Shown in pieces: positions 26,731 through 36,216 of a DNA stretch of 64,000 nt. Below the pieces are notes generated by a model. That model did no database searches, was not told the origin of the DNA, and saw nothing but the letters and a program-made list of their open reading frames with translations. The translations under genes and the position numbers were made by a program. Every line of letters starts with the position of its first letter. Position 1 is the first letter of the stretch. Source of the DNA: Porphyromonadaceae bacterium UBA7555 (GTDB taxonomy: Bacteria; Bacteroidota; Bacteroidia; Bacteroidales; Muribaculaceae); NCBI GenBank assembly GCA_002478045.1, contig DLLT01000017.1, forward strand, positions 38,309 to 102,308. Reading direction: 5' to 3'.

Positions 26731-28971
26731 ATGCGTCTGTCCGATTTAATTGACGTTTCGACCGACATCATAAATCCTGAAGAATTGGCCGGCCTTTCCA
26801 AAGAGTTTGGCCAACTGGCTCAGACCCTCCAGGGACGAGTGTCCGAAGAAGATATTGCTACACTTGAAGACGTCATCGCACGTGCTATACGTTCCGGGAA
26901 ACTTAAGCGAGACACCTTTGGACTGCACCCGCTAAATCAGAGCATTGCCACGACAAGACTGCTATGCGACAGCCTGGGCGCCGACCGCGCTATAGCAATT
27001 GCCATACTGCTGCATGAGATTGTTCACGACCAATGTATTTCCATAGAGGATGTTAAAGCCCGTTGGGGAGATGATATTGCCACCATCGTGCGATGCCTCC
27101 TTAAGACTCGTGACCTATACGCTACGCACGCCGCAGCCATAGAAAACGAAAATTTCAAGCGTCTACTGCTGACGCTTGCCGAAGACATACGAGTCATTAT
27201 TATAATGATTGTAGCTCGTGTCGTACTGATGCGCTCAATCAACCACCACCCCAATCAAGACGCCGTACGTCAAGTGGCAATGGAGGCAGCATACCTCTAT
27301 GCACCTTTGGCTCACCGTCTTGGTCTGTATGCACTTAAGAGCGAGCTCGAAGATCTCTCGCTGAAGTATACCGACCGCGAGACATATACATCCATAGCCC
27401 ATAAACTTAACGAGACCAAAGCTCGACGCAATGCATACATCAATGCTTTCATCGCCCCGGTCAAGCAAAAACTTATCGAAGCCGGACTGCATTTCGACAT
27501 CAAAGGCCGTACAAAGAGCATCTATTCCATCTGGAATAAGATGAAAAAGCAGAAAAACGACATCGAGCATATATACGATCTATTTGCGATACGTATCATA
27601 CTTGACACTCCTCTCGAACGCGAAAAAGCAGAATGTTGGCTTGCTTATTCGGTGATTACTGATATGTATCAGCCCAATCCTTCACGCACCAAAGACTGGA
27701 TTTCAGTACCCAAAACTAACGGTTATGAGTCGCTGCACACTACTGTCTGCGGCCCGGACAACAGGTTTGTGGAAGTACAGATACGCACCAAGCGTATGGA
27801 CGAAATCGCCGAAAAAGGTCTTGCCGCCCATTGGCGATACAAGGGCATAAAGAGTGAAGGCAATCTCGACGCGTGGATGAAAAATGTGCGTGACATCCTT
27901 GAGACGGCCGAAAACGGACCATCGGAGTTGATGAAGAATATGACCATGGACGTCTACAATAAGGAAGTCTTTGTGTTCACTCCCAAAGGAGACCTATACA
28001 GACTGCCTTTAGGTGCCTCATTGCTTGATTTTGCTTTCCATATACATACACGCTTGGGCTGTCAATGCACCGGCGGACGTGTCAATGGCAGCAATCGTAA
28101 AATCAACTACAAATTGCAAAGCGGCGATACGGTCGAGGTGTTTACCTCGCCGCAGCAGCAGCCCAAGCGAGATTGGTTGTCTTTTGCCGTCACCTCCAAG
28201 GCTCGCAATAAGATACGTGTCACACTAAAGGAACAGCAAAACCGTGCAGCCGAATTGGGCAAGGAATTATTGCAACGCCGATTCAAGAACCGTAAAATCG
28301 AGATTGAGGAGTATATACTGACCAGACTTATCCGTAAGCTTGGGTTCAAAACAACCACAGATTTTTATAGTAGTCTCGGCGAAGAACATACCGACATCAA
28401 CGATGTCTTGGAACAATATGAGTCTATGCGCGACAAGGCCTCCGAAGTCGCGACCCAGACGGTAAGTGCCGAAGAATTCATACTGCGCGATAACGATGAC
28501 AACACAACGAATGCCTCCGATGTCCTCGTTATCGGACAGGGCAATGGCGTCAAGGGTATGAACTACAAGATGGCACGCTGCTGCAATCCTATCTACGGCG
28601 ATGATGTCTTTGGATTTATTTCGGCTGAAGGTTATATAAAAATTCACCGCTCTGACTGCCCCAACGCCGCTAATATAAAACAGAAATACCCCTATCGCAT
28701 CATTCGCACACGATGGAGCGGTCATTTTGACGGCCAAATGTCAGCCACCATACGTATTCTGGGGCAAGACGACATAGGCATAATTACCAATATAACATCC
28801 ATAATCACAAAGGAGCGCAACACATCGCTGCGTAATATCGCCGTAGATTCAAACGATGGGCTCTTCCAAGGCTATGTCGTGGTCGGTGTAGGCGACACCG
28901 CAGCGCTTAATAATCTCATCAAGAAAATCAAAACAGTCAAAGGTGTTAAAGATGTACAACGCAGTAAATAA
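26731..28971 (+). CDS. relA: RelA/SpoT-family (p)ppGpp synthetase with a defective hydrolase site
   Basis: A 746-residue long RSH protein: HD domain (about 60-200), synthetase (about 250-375), TGS (about 405-470), zinc-finger-like MARCCNPIYGDD (about 612) and C-terminal ACT. In the HD domain the usual HDxxED reads HEIVHD (95-100), and the LADRLHNMR block reads IVARVVLMR (160-168), so the metal ligands of the hydrolase are lost. The synthetase is intact: DIKGRTKSIYSIWNKM, TNGYESLHTTV and EVQIRTKRM. The substrate motif is RTKD (319-322), as in bifunctional enzymes, not ExDD. It should make, but not degrade, (p)ppGpp in the stringent response. The downstream lipoprotein gene overlaps its end. 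Confidence 0.93.
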   Translation: MRLSDLIDVSTDIINPEELAGLSKEFGQLAQTLQGRVSEEDIATLEDVIARAIRSGKLKRDTFGLHPLNQSIATTRLLCDSLGADRAIAIAILLHEIVHDQCISIEDVKARWGDDIATIVRCLLKTRDLYATHAAAIENENFKRLLLTLAEDIRVIIIMIVARVVLMRSINHHPNQDAVRQVAMEAAYLYAPLAHRLGLYALKSELEDLSLKYTDRETYTSIAHKLNETKARRNAYINAFIAPVKQKLIEAGLHFDIKGRTKSIYSIWNKMKKQKNDIEHIYDLFAIRIILDTPLEREKAECWLAYSVITDMYQPNPSRTKDWISVPKTNGYESLHTTVCGPDNRFVEVQIRTKRMDEIAEKGLAAHWRYKGIKSEGNLDAWMKNVRDILETAENGPSELMKNMTMDVYNKEVFVFTPKGDLYRLPLGASLLDFAFHIHTRLGCQCTGGRVNGSNRKINYKLQSGDTVEVFTSPQQQPKRDWLSFAVTSKARNKIRVTLKEQQNRAAELGKELLQRRFKNRKIEIEEYILTRLIRKLGFKTTTDFYSSLGEEHTDINDVLEQYESMRDKASEVATQTVSAEEFILRDNDDNTTNASDVLVIGQGNGVKGMNYKMARCCNPIYGDDVFGFISAEGYIKIHRSDCPNAANIKQKYPYRIIRTRWSGHFDGQMSATIRILGQDDIGIITNITSIITKERNTSLRNIAVDSNDGLFQGYVVVGVGDTAALNNLIKKIKTVKGVKDVQRSK

Positions 28972-29818
28972 TGTTAAGGCTATAGCCTTGGTCGCGCTGG
29001 CTACAGCGACAATATCTCTCGGAAGTTGCAGCGGAAATGCCGACAACGGCGCTCACGTCCTTGTTGACTCAATATACCAATGTATTGCCGCAGGCAATTA
29101 CGAACAAGCTTACGCTCTTATGGACAGCCTCAATGTGCGCTATCCCGACAGCATCGCATTACGCAAGGCTATCATGGCTGAAAAGGCTCAAGCTCAGGTA
29201 AGTCAAGCTCAAAGCTTGCTTCCGGTATGGATTGCACGTGCCGACTCGCTGACCGTAGCCATCAATGAGGCATCCAAAGACTTTGTATCACGACAAACGT
29301 CTTCCGTCATGGGGTCGTACCGCGTACACCACAATGCAGCAAATATCGACCTTGCTGCCAATCGTAACGCCATACAGCCTCGCGTAGTGGACGAGGATAT
29401 GCCTTGGCTCATCGCAGCCACTATTATTTCAGCCAAAGCGCCTACGGCTCTGTTCTTAAGGGACACTTCAGGCAACACTTTGGCTCAAGCTGCAATAAGT
29501 GCCGATGCCTGTGTGCACAGCGATGGCGCATGGCGTTTCAATATAGGACCCGAGACCGCGGAGCTGCTGGCTCAAGCCTTACAAGCCCATTCAGGCAAAA
29601 GCATCAGCGCCATAGTCACCGATGCCGCCGGTAAGACGCATCCCATAGCCGTAAATGCCACCCTGGCGGAAGCTATAATCGCATCGGAGCATTTGGCTAC
29701 GCTTCAGACTCAGTTGTTCTACGCACGCAAGAACTGCGAAAAGCTCCAACGCCGGCTTCAATTGGCTCGCGATCAGCAGGCTAATGATGGCCGAGCAACC
29801 AGTTCACTGCCCGAGTGA
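28952..29818 (+). CDS. Lipoprotein of unknown function
   Basis: A 288-residue lipoprotein with signal MYNAVNNVKAIALVALATATISLGSC and lipobox LGSC. The mature part is helical (residues 35-90) with a run of alanines and glutamines, then a mixed domain, and ends in a helical stretch (ATLQTQLFYARKNCEKLQRRL) likely to form a coiled coil. I do not recognise a family. The ATG at 28952 lies inside the last codons of relA (20-bp overlap), which suggests translational coupling with the stringent-response gene. A GTG at 28943 is an alternative start. Confidence 0.75.
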   Translation: MYNAVNNVKAIALVALATATISLGSCSGNADNGAHVLVDSIYQCIAAGNYEQAYALMDSLNVRYPDSIALRKAIMAEKAQAQVSQAQSLLPVWIARADSLTVAINEASKDFVSRQTSSVMGSYRVHHNAANIDLAANRNAIQPRVVDEDMPWLIAATIISAKAPTALFLRDTSGNTLAQAAISADACVHSDGAWRFNIGPETAELLAQALQAHSGKSISAIVTDAAGKTHPIAVNATLAEAIIASEHLATLQTQLFYARKNCEKLQRRLQLARDQQANDGRATSSLPE

Positions 29819-29898
29819 GTGACCGAAATAAGTTAAGCAAGCAGACTTAGTCCGTCCCATTATATTATAAAGCCGGAAGATATCACATTCTTCACGAT

Positions 29899-30030
29899 AT
29901 GATTACAACAGTGTTTTGTATTGATCTCTTAGCTTTACTAATTGTTATCATAACGGTCTATATCAATTTTATATATAAGTTTTTCGAAATTGCAAGAGAG
30001 ATTTTGGACCGAGTATTCGACTGTGAATAG
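29899..30030 (+). CDS. Candidate small single-span membrane peptide
   Basis: An ATG frame of 43 residues begins MITTVFCIDLLALLIVIITV and continues with a second hydrophobic piece, then a charged amphipathic tail (EIAREILDRVFDCE). The arrangement resembles bacterial small membrane proteins: an N-terminal span and a charged C-terminus. The frame is richer in A and T than its neighbours. No ribosome-binding signal is obvious and the ending overlaps a weak inverted repeat. It may equally be a chance frame. Confidence 0.4.
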   Translation: MITTVFCIDLLALLIVIITVYINFIYKFFEIAREILDRVFDCE

Positions 30031-30134
30031 ATACCATCAAATACTCTCCGCGACCGCAATATAGACAACATTACGCACCGGGTTAAGGTTTGTTTTTGGC
30101 CATTGAGCATATAGGACTTCCGGATAAAAATTCG

Positions 30135-30142
30135 TACATTTG
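30135..30142 (+). promoter_or_regulatory. -7 promoter element for dedA
   Basis: TACATTTG matches TAnnTTTG and lies 42 bases before the DedA ATG at 30184. No convincing -33 TTTG is found. Confidence 0.55.
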
Positions 30143-30183
30143 CAAACAATTTAATCAATAATAAACAATCTCAACGCCACACA

Positions 30184-30888
30184 ATGTCTGACACCATACT
30201 TGCACTGATTCCCCTTGACGGCGGAGCCGAATTCTCGTTCACAGCCTCCGAATTTTTCCGATGGTTTGTGGAGAACGCCAATTACCTATTTGTCTTTATA
30301 TTTATGGTCATTGAGAGCTCGTTCATCCCCTTTCCGTCAGAGGTCGTTGTACCCCCGGCCGCATATATCGCAGTGACTTCTCCGGATGGAGGTATGAGTG
30401 TCATCGGCGTATGCCTTGTAGCCACAGCCGGCGCATTATGTGGTGCTTACATCAACTATTACCTTTCGCTATGGATCGGACGTCCGCTCGTGTATCGATT
30501 TGCCGACTCGCGTATAGGACATGCCTGCCTATTAGATCGATCAAAAGTGGTGCACGCCGAGAAATATTTTGACAAACACGGTGCTATCAGTACTTTCATC
30601 GGCCGTCTCATTCCAGCTGTACGCCAGCTCATAAGCATTCCTGCCGGGCTTTCGCGTATGAGCATAGGCATCTTCACAATTTTCACCATACTTGGTGCAG
30701 GCGTATGGAACGCCGTATTGACCGCCCTCGGATGGTGGCTTGGTAAGAGCGTACCTCGCGATGTTCTGTTCGAAACAATTGAACATTACAACAGCTATCT
30801 GACGTACGCCGGTTTGGGCATCCTACTTATATGCGTGGCTTTCATCGTATACAACGCATGCAGACGTCACGAAAAAAAAGAGCATTAA
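30184..30888 (+). CDS. DedA/VTT-family membrane protein
   Basis: A 234-residue inner-membrane protein of the DedA (SNARE-associated, VTT-domain) family. The family hallmarks are visible: a re-entrant loop (MVIESSFIPFPSEVVVPPA, about residues 41-59) and FIGRLIPAVRQLISIPAGLSRM near residues 139-160 with its conserved arginines. Family members are linked to undecaprenyl-phosphate or phospholipid translocation and membrane energetics. The specific lipid substrate is not known here. rpe lies 86 bases downstream. Confidence 0.9.
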   Translation: MSDTILALIPLDGGAEFSFTASEFFRWFVENANYLFVFIFMVIESSFIPFPSEVVVPPAAYIAVTSPDGGMSVIGVCLVATAGALCGAYINYYLSLWIGRPLVYRFADSRIGHACLLDRSKVVHAEKYFDKHGAISTFIGRLIPAVRQLISIPAGLSRMSIGIFTIFTILGAGVWNAVLTALGWWLGKSVPRDVLFETIEHYNSYLTYAGLGILLICVAFIVYNACRRHEKKEH

Positions 30889-30974
30889 CCATCCCGACCT
30901 AAGTCCGAACTCACTCCTCAAAACTTACGGCACGTAATTAACTCGGCCCGACACCATATGCAAAATTATAACCA

Positions 30975-31631
30975 ATGATAGTATCTCCTTCGCTACTTTC
31001 TGCCGACTTCGGCAACCTTGACCGCGACCTCGCAATGCTCGAAGCTTCCGAAGCCGACTGGTATCATCTTGACGTTATGGACGGCGTATTCGTCCCCAAT
31101 ATATCCTTTGGCTTCCCCATAATTGATGCCATTGCACGACGTGCCACCAAGCCGCTGGACGTTCACTTGATGATTGTCGACCCGGACCGTTACATTACGC
31201 GCGTGCGCGATACAGGTGCGGCAATTATGAATGTCCATCAGGAAACATGTACACACCTGCACCGCACCATCAGCGCCATACACCAAGCCGGAATGCGTGC
31301 AGCCGTAACGCTCAATCCAGCCACCCCGGTATGCATGCTCGAAGACGTCATCACAGATGTGGATATGGTACTCTTGATGAGCGTCAACCCGGGTTTCGGA
31401 GGACAAAGCTTCATTTCTGAAATCTTAAACAAGACCCGGCGCCTGCGCCATCTTATCATCGACAGCGGCAGCAAGGCCATTATCGAAATCGACGGCGGAG
31501 TCAATGACAAGACCGGCAAGCAATTGGCTGAGGCCGGGGCTGATGCTTTGGTGGCCGGAAGCGCCGTATTCCACGACCCGAATCCGGCAGAAGCCATACG
31601 CAGGCTTAAATCACTGACAACAACGTATTAA
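30975..31631 (+). CDS. rpe: Ribulose-phosphate 3-epimerase
   Basis: Interconverts ribulose-5-phosphate and xylulose-5-phosphate in the pentose phosphate pathway. The 218-residue TIM barrel shows the complete family set: SPSLLSADFGNL at the N-terminus, HLDVMDGVFVPNISFG with the catalytic aspartate (about residues 31-46), LDVHLMI, VLLMSVNPGFGGQSF (about residues 131-145), IEIDGGVND and VAGSAVFHD. Length is normal. Confidence 0.97.
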   Translation: MIVSPSLLSADFGNLDRDLAMLEASEADWYHLDVMDGVFVPNISFGFPIIDAIARRATKPLDVHLMIVDPDRYITRVRDTGAAIMNVHQETCTHLHRTISAIHQAGMRAAVTLNPATPVCMLEDVITDVDMVLLMSVNPGFGGQSFISEILNKTRRLRHLIIDSGSKAIIEIDGGVNDKTGKQLAEAGADALVAGSAVFHDPNPAEAIRRLKSLTTTY

Positions 31632-31707
31632 GGTTCCACATCGAACTTGCACACAGCTATTTTTTTAATTCTCATTTATCCACCTCAACGCATCTTCAGC
31701 CTTCGTC

Positions 31708-34398
31708 ATGGACGAATTTGAAATAAATATATCTGACAGAAATCGCAGACGCCGCGCCCGTACAAATACGCACATAGGCAATAACACCGAAAGCGATATG
31801 GCACACCGGAGTACATATACCCCGGCCTACGAACGCGTAGTCGATACCAAACCGGATACAAATACCGACACGACAACACCCGAAGAAGATACACCCACGA
31901 TGGCCAAACCGATACGCAAGTCTCACAGAAAACCTGCGGATGACAGTACCGAAAAGTCATCCACGGATACGGCCATTGACCCTGATATATCAATGCCGTT
32001 GATACGCAACAAGTCGTGGCGAATATTCCTCGGCACGGTTTGCGGACTAATTGGTGTGGTGTTGGTGATGATGTTGCTTTCGCACCTTCGCAATGGAGCG
32101 CACGATCAGAGTGCAGTGACATCGCTTTCCGTTGAGCAGATGGCGGCAACACCCGGTTCCACTGATAACATTGGCGGAAGCCTGGGCGCCTGGCTCTCGA
32201 ATGCATTATTTACGGATGCGCTCGGCCTTGGCTCTATAGTTCTTACACTCTATCTGTGGTTCCTTGCCGCAGGATTTTTCGGCGTAAAGCGTATCAGATT
32301 TTGGTCCTTGACCTTTAAATCTTTACTACTCGCTATCACCGTAAGTATCGTTGTCGGCTTAGTGACATTCAATGCTCAGACTACCATAAGCCTTGGAGGT
32401 ACACATGGCCATGAAGTCAATGCATATCTTTTACACATTGGCGGTCCCATTATAGCCGGAGCTTTATCCATCCTCCTCGTTGTTGCTGTAGTCTGCGTAT
32501 ACCTCAATGACTTAATTTGTTTTGCACACAAATGTGTCGAATTACGCCGTCGCTACCGTTTGACACGCGTTATAAACCGCGATAGTGCCTCAGAGAACGT
32601 TTCGACCAACGACACTTCAACTGTCGATACGTCCGTTTCCGAAAATAGTGAAACTCCTGCCGATGATGGTTATGCCGAAACTTCTGAAGACACAACCACG
32701 GCAGACACTATTAAAAATGCACCTATGATTGTCAATAGCTCTAAGTCGGCTACTTCAAAGGATGAAGGCTTCAGCATCGACCCCGACCCGGAGCAAGCCG
32801 GCACAGGAGAAGCCTCATTCACAGTAGACACACCGCAAGTCGATAAAATAGACGATGGCAAGGCCATAGCCGACACTTCAGGCTCAGGAGTATACTCGGA
32901 CCACCGCGCAATCTTACCCGGATACAGCTTCCCCACCCTTGAATTGCTCAAAGACATTCCCCAGCGTATATCCGCCGACCCGGACGAATTGCAGCATAAC
33001 AAGGACCGCATTGAAAAGGCATTGGCCGACCATAAAATCACGATTGACAGCATCAAGGCCACCGTCGGACCGACCGTGACTTTATACGAAATCGTGCCCA
33101 GCGAAGGAATACGTATCGCACAAATCAAACGACTTGAAGATGATATCGCGCTAAGCCTTGCAGCAAGCCATATACGTATAATTGCGCCTATGCCCGGCAA
33201 AGGAACTGTCGGCATCGAGGTCCCCAACAACGATCCTCAGACCGTGTCAATCCGCGCGGTGCTGTCGTCCAAGAAATTCCGCGAATATGACAAACCGCTG
33301 CCCATAGCTCTGGGCGCCACCATTTCGAATGACATATTTGTTGCCGACTTGGCGTCAATGCCACATGTTTTGGTCGCCGGTGCCACCGGACAAGGCAAAT
33401 CAGTGGGTCTCAACGTTATCATTGCCTCGCTGCTGTACAAAAAGCATCCCACCGAGCTTAAGTTTGTACTTATCGACCCCAAGGAAGTTGAATTCAGCCT
33501 TTACAACAAACTCGAAAAGCATTATCTGGCCAAGCTTCCCGGCGAAGAAAGTGCAATTGTTACCGATTTCGAAAAAGTATTGATGGTGCTCAACTCGCTA
33601 TGTGTCGAGATGGACACCCGATACGGGCTGCTGCGCGAAGCCGGCGTACGCGATATCACCGAGTATAACCGTAAATTCGAGAAAGGACAGCTAAATCCCG
33701 ACTATGGTCATCATTATCTACCTTATATTGTGGTTGTTATAGACGAATTTGCAGACCTGATTATGACAGCCGGCAAGGAAATAGAGATACCGGTGACGCG
33801 TATCACCCAAAAGGCTCGCGCCATTGGCATACATATGGTCATAGCAACGCAACGCCCATCTACGAATGTGCTCACCGGACTTATCAAAAGCAATTGCCCG
33901 GCACGTATCGCCTTCCGCACATTCCAAATGGTGGACTCGCGCGTAATACTCGATCGTCCGGGTGCCAACCAACTTATCGGCCGCGGAGATATGCTCTACA
34001 GTCAAAGCGGCGAACCGGTGCGCGTCCAGTGCGCGTTCATATCTACTGACGAAGTGGACAACATCGTCAACTACATCTTCAATCAGACCGGCTTCACCAA
34101 GGCCTACGAACTGCCCGAGCCCAAATTGTCCAACGATGACCACCAAACCGGTGGATATATGGGCGCAGGCACCAACGACCGCGACCCGCTTTTTGACGAA
34201 TGTGCACGATTCATCATCACACAATCCACGGCATCAACATCTTCGCTACAACGACGCTTCCAAATCGGATATAACCGCGCCGGAAAAATTATTGACCAGA
34301 TGGAAGCCTGCGGTATTGTAGGCCCGGCCAGCGGCAATAAACCGCGCCAAATAAAGATGGACGCTATGGAGTTGGAACGTGTTCTCTCGCAGCGTTGA
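31708..34398 (+). CDS. ftsK: FtsK/SpoIIIE-type DNA translocase
   Basis: A membrane-anchored ATPase that pumps chromosomal DNA through the division septum and supports chromosome-dimer resolution. The 896 residues comprise a charged N-terminus, about four membrane spans (roughly 105-280), an acidic Thr/Ser-rich linker (about 295-400) and the alpha-beta motor with Walker A GATGQGKSV near residue 560. Further blocks are VVIDEFADLIM and ATQRPSTNVLTG, and the C-terminal gamma winged helix (RRFQIGYNRAGKIIDQMEACGIVG) recognises KOPS-like DNA sites. Length is usual for Bacteroidetes, shorter than in E. coli. lolA follows. Confidence 0.97.
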   Translation: MDEFEINISDRNRRRRARTNTHIGNNTESDMAHRSTYTPAYERVVDTKPDTNTDTTTPEEDTPTMAKPIRKSHRKPADDSTEKSSTDTAIDPDISMPLIRNKSWRIFLGTVCGLIGVVLVMMLLSHLRNGAHDQSAVTSLSVEQMAATPGSTDNIGGSLGAWLSNALFTDALGLGSIVLTLYLWFLAAGFFGVKRIRFWSLTFKSLLLAITVSIVVGLVTFNAQTTISLGGTHGHEVNAYLLHIGGPIIAGALSILLVVAVVCVYLNDLICFAHKCVELRRRYRLTRVINRDSASENVSTNDTSTVDTSVSENSETPADDGYAETSEDTTTADTIKNAPMIVNSSKSATSKDEGFSIDPDPEQAGTGEASFTVDTPQVDKIDDGKAIADTSGSGVYSDHRAILPGYSFPTLELLKDIPQRISADPDELQHNKDRIEKALADHKITIDSIKATVGPTVTLYEIVPSEGIRIAQIKRLEDDIALSLAASHIRIIAPMPGKGTVGIEVPNNDPQTVSIRAVLSSKKFREYDKPLPIALGATISNDIFVADLASMPHVLVAGATGQGKSVGLNVIIASLLYKKHPTELKFVLIDPKEVEFSLYNKLEKHYLAKLPGEESAIVTDFEKVLMVLNSLCVEMDTRYGLLREAGVRDITEYNRKFEKGQLNPDYGHHYLPYIVVVIDEFADLIMTAGKEIEIPVTRITQKARAIGIHMVIATQRPSTNVLTGLIKSNCPARIAFRTFQMVDSRVILDRPGANQLIGRGDMLYSQSGEPVRVQCAFISTDEVDNIVNYIFNQTGFTKAYELPEPKLSNDDHQTGGYMGAGTNDRDPLFDECARFIITQSTASTSSLQRRFQIGYNRAGKIIDQMEACGIVGPASGNKPRQIKMDAMELERVLSQR

Positions 34399-34510
34399 AC
34401 TGTTCCAATGTGTTCGGCGAAATGTGCCTACCACAGCAAGTCGCCCAAAGAACAGTCTCAAACATCGTCCGTCTTTCAATTGTTTAGATTAATTACACAT
34501 CACACCAATT

Positions 34511-35137
34511 ATGGCATTAAGGCAAACAAAATTCGTTTTAGTCTTCCTACTGGCCCTTGCCACAACACTCGGAGCTATGGCTGAATCACCTTCAGCCGGA
34601 CAGATAATCGACAAGACGGCCAAGGCACTTACCGCTACCAAAAGCGTCACAGTCAAGTTCGGATACACCGCCGGAGGCAAGCATGCCACCGGCTCTATGA
34701 CCATGTCCGGCAAGAAATTCACCTTCAACCTCGGCAATATTGCAGTGTGGTACAATGGGACACACCAATGGGCGCTTAACCGTAGCGATAGTGAAGTAAC
34801 CCTTACCAAGCCTACAGCCGCCGAAGTAGTCGAGTCAAACCCATTTGCCATACTTACCTCCTACAAGCAGCATTACACCCCCTCTTTAACCAAAAGCACA
34901 AAGAACGAATACACCGTCACACTTAAGCCCAAGAAACGTGGCGGCCAAATCTCAACAGCTACCATACGTATCAATGCCGACAACTACAATCCCGTGGCCT
35001 TGACACTGCGGCTTACGGATGGTTCAGTTGTCACAGTATCAGTTACCTCCGTCAGCCGCGGAGCATCCCTTCCGGCTTCGTATTTCCAATTTGATACCAG
35101 GTCAAACCCCAAAGTCGAGCTTATAGATCTAAGATAG
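34511..35137 (+). CDS. lolA: Periplasmic outer-membrane lipoprotein carrier, LolA-like
   Basis: A 208-residue exported protein with signal MALRQTKFVLVFLLALATTLGAMA and the LolA-like fold (sparse but characteristic: SVTVKFGYTAGGKHATGSMTMSGKKFTFNLGNIAVWYNGTHQWALN). LolA-type proteins ferry lipoproteins from the inner to the outer membrane; the family in Bacteroidetes is divergent. It is typically found right after ftsK in this phylum, as here (112 bases downstream). The assignment rests on the context plus the pattern of beta strands. Confidence 0.8.
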   Translation: MALRQTKFVLVFLLALATTLGAMAESPSAGQIIDKTAKALTATKSVTVKFGYTAGGKHATGSMTMSGKKFTFNLGNIAVWYNGTHQWALNRSDSEVTLTKPTAAEVVESNPFAILTSYKQHYTPSLTKSTKNEYTVTLKPKKRGGQISTATIRINADNYNPVALTLRLTDGSVVTVSVTSVSRGASLPASYFQFDTRSNPKVELIDLR

Positions 35138-35188
35138 AATTAGACACCTCGACATCTGTCAAACATACGCACAAACAACCTATAATAT

Positions 35189-36151
35189 ATGAGCAACGCC
35201 ATCACAACCAAATGCGCCATTATCGGTTCGGGACCGGCCGGCTATACAGCCGCCATATATGCCTCACGCGCCAATCTCGCGCCCATACTTGTCGATGGTC
35301 CGCAACCGGGCGGACAATTGACTACAACCTCCGAAGTCGAGAATTTTCCGGGCTATCCCGAAGGAGTCGATGGCAACCAACTTATGGCTGACCTGCGTAA
35401 GCAAGCCTTACGATTCGGGACTGTAATGCTATCCGACCGTGTGACAGATTCCGATTTATCCGCACGCCCGTTCAAGCTCACACTCGCATCAGGCAAAATC
35501 ATGGTAGCCGACACTGTCATTATCGCCACCGGCGCCTCGGCACGTTATCTCGGACTCCCAGACGAAGAACGCTTCCGTGGTATGGGTGTCAGCGCCTGCG
35601 CCGTATGCGATGGTTTCTTTTACCGCGGAAAGCACGTAGCCATCGTCGGAGGCGGAGATACAGCATGCGAGGATGCCATATATCTCGCCGGACTTGCCCA
35701 AAAGGTATATATGATTGTCCGTAAAGACCACTTGCGGGCATCCAAAGTGATGCAACAGCGTGTATCCGATAATCCTAAAATAGAGGTTTTGTATAACACC
35801 AATACCCTCGGCTTGGCCGGGGAGGAATTTGTCGAAGGTGCTCATTTGGTCGAATATGTCGGCACCGAACGCGAGCGGCGCTACGACATTCAGATTGACG
35901 GCTTTTTCCTAGCAATAGGACATCAGCCCAATAGTGCTCCGTTTGCAAAGTACGTCGAAACAGACAAGGCCGGATACATTGTCACCAAAGGTATATCCAC
36001 AGCCACAAACGTTGATGGTGCTTTTGCCGCAGGTGATGTGGCCGATCCTCGCTTCCAGCAAGCAGTCAATGCCGCCGCAGCCGGTTGCCGCGCCGCCCTT
36101 GAAGCCGAGCGCTTCATCTTAGACAACGACTCGTCTTTACCCACAACATAA
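35189..36151 (+). CDS. trxB: Thioredoxin-disulfide reductase
   Basis: A FAD- and NADPH-dependent reductase that keeps thioredoxin reduced in the cytoplasm. The 320 residues contain GSGPAGYTAAIYASRANL (FAD site, residues 13-30), the redox pair CAVCDGFFYRG (C139 and C142, by count), the NADPH-binding GGGDTACEDAIYL and the C-terminal AAGDVADPRFQQAVNAAAAG. Length equals the E. coli enzyme. It follows lolA after 51 bases. Confidence 0.97.
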   Translation: MSNAITTKCAIIGSGPAGYTAAIYASRANLAPILVDGPQPGGQLTTTSEVENFPGYPEGVDGNQLMADLRKQALRFGTVMLSDRVTDSDLSARPFKLTLASGKIMVADTVIIATGASARYLGLPDEERFRGMGVSACAVCDGFFYRGKHVAIVGGGDTACEDAIYLAGLAQKVYMIVRKDHLRASKVMQQRVSDNPKIEVLYNTNTLGLAGEEFVEGAHLVEYVGTERERRYDIQIDGFFLAIGHQPNSAPFAKYVETDKAGYIVTKGISTATNVDGAFAAGDVADPRFQQAVNAAAAGCRAALEAERFILDNDSSLPTT

Positions 36152-36216
36152 ACAAGGGCGTGCATCAAGATAACTCAAAACACATACAATTAAACTCTCC
36201 AATGTAATAATTAGTT

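Larger units (their letters stand above)
29819..30183. other. Intergenic region with a possible small gene
   Basis: A 365-bp stretch between the lipoprotein and the DedA gene. It contains a candidate 43-residue membrane peptide (29899-30030), a short inverted repeat (GAGTATT 30011-30017, AATACTC 30040-30046) and a promoter element for dedA at 30135. The rest shows nothing recognisable. Confidence 0.6.
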
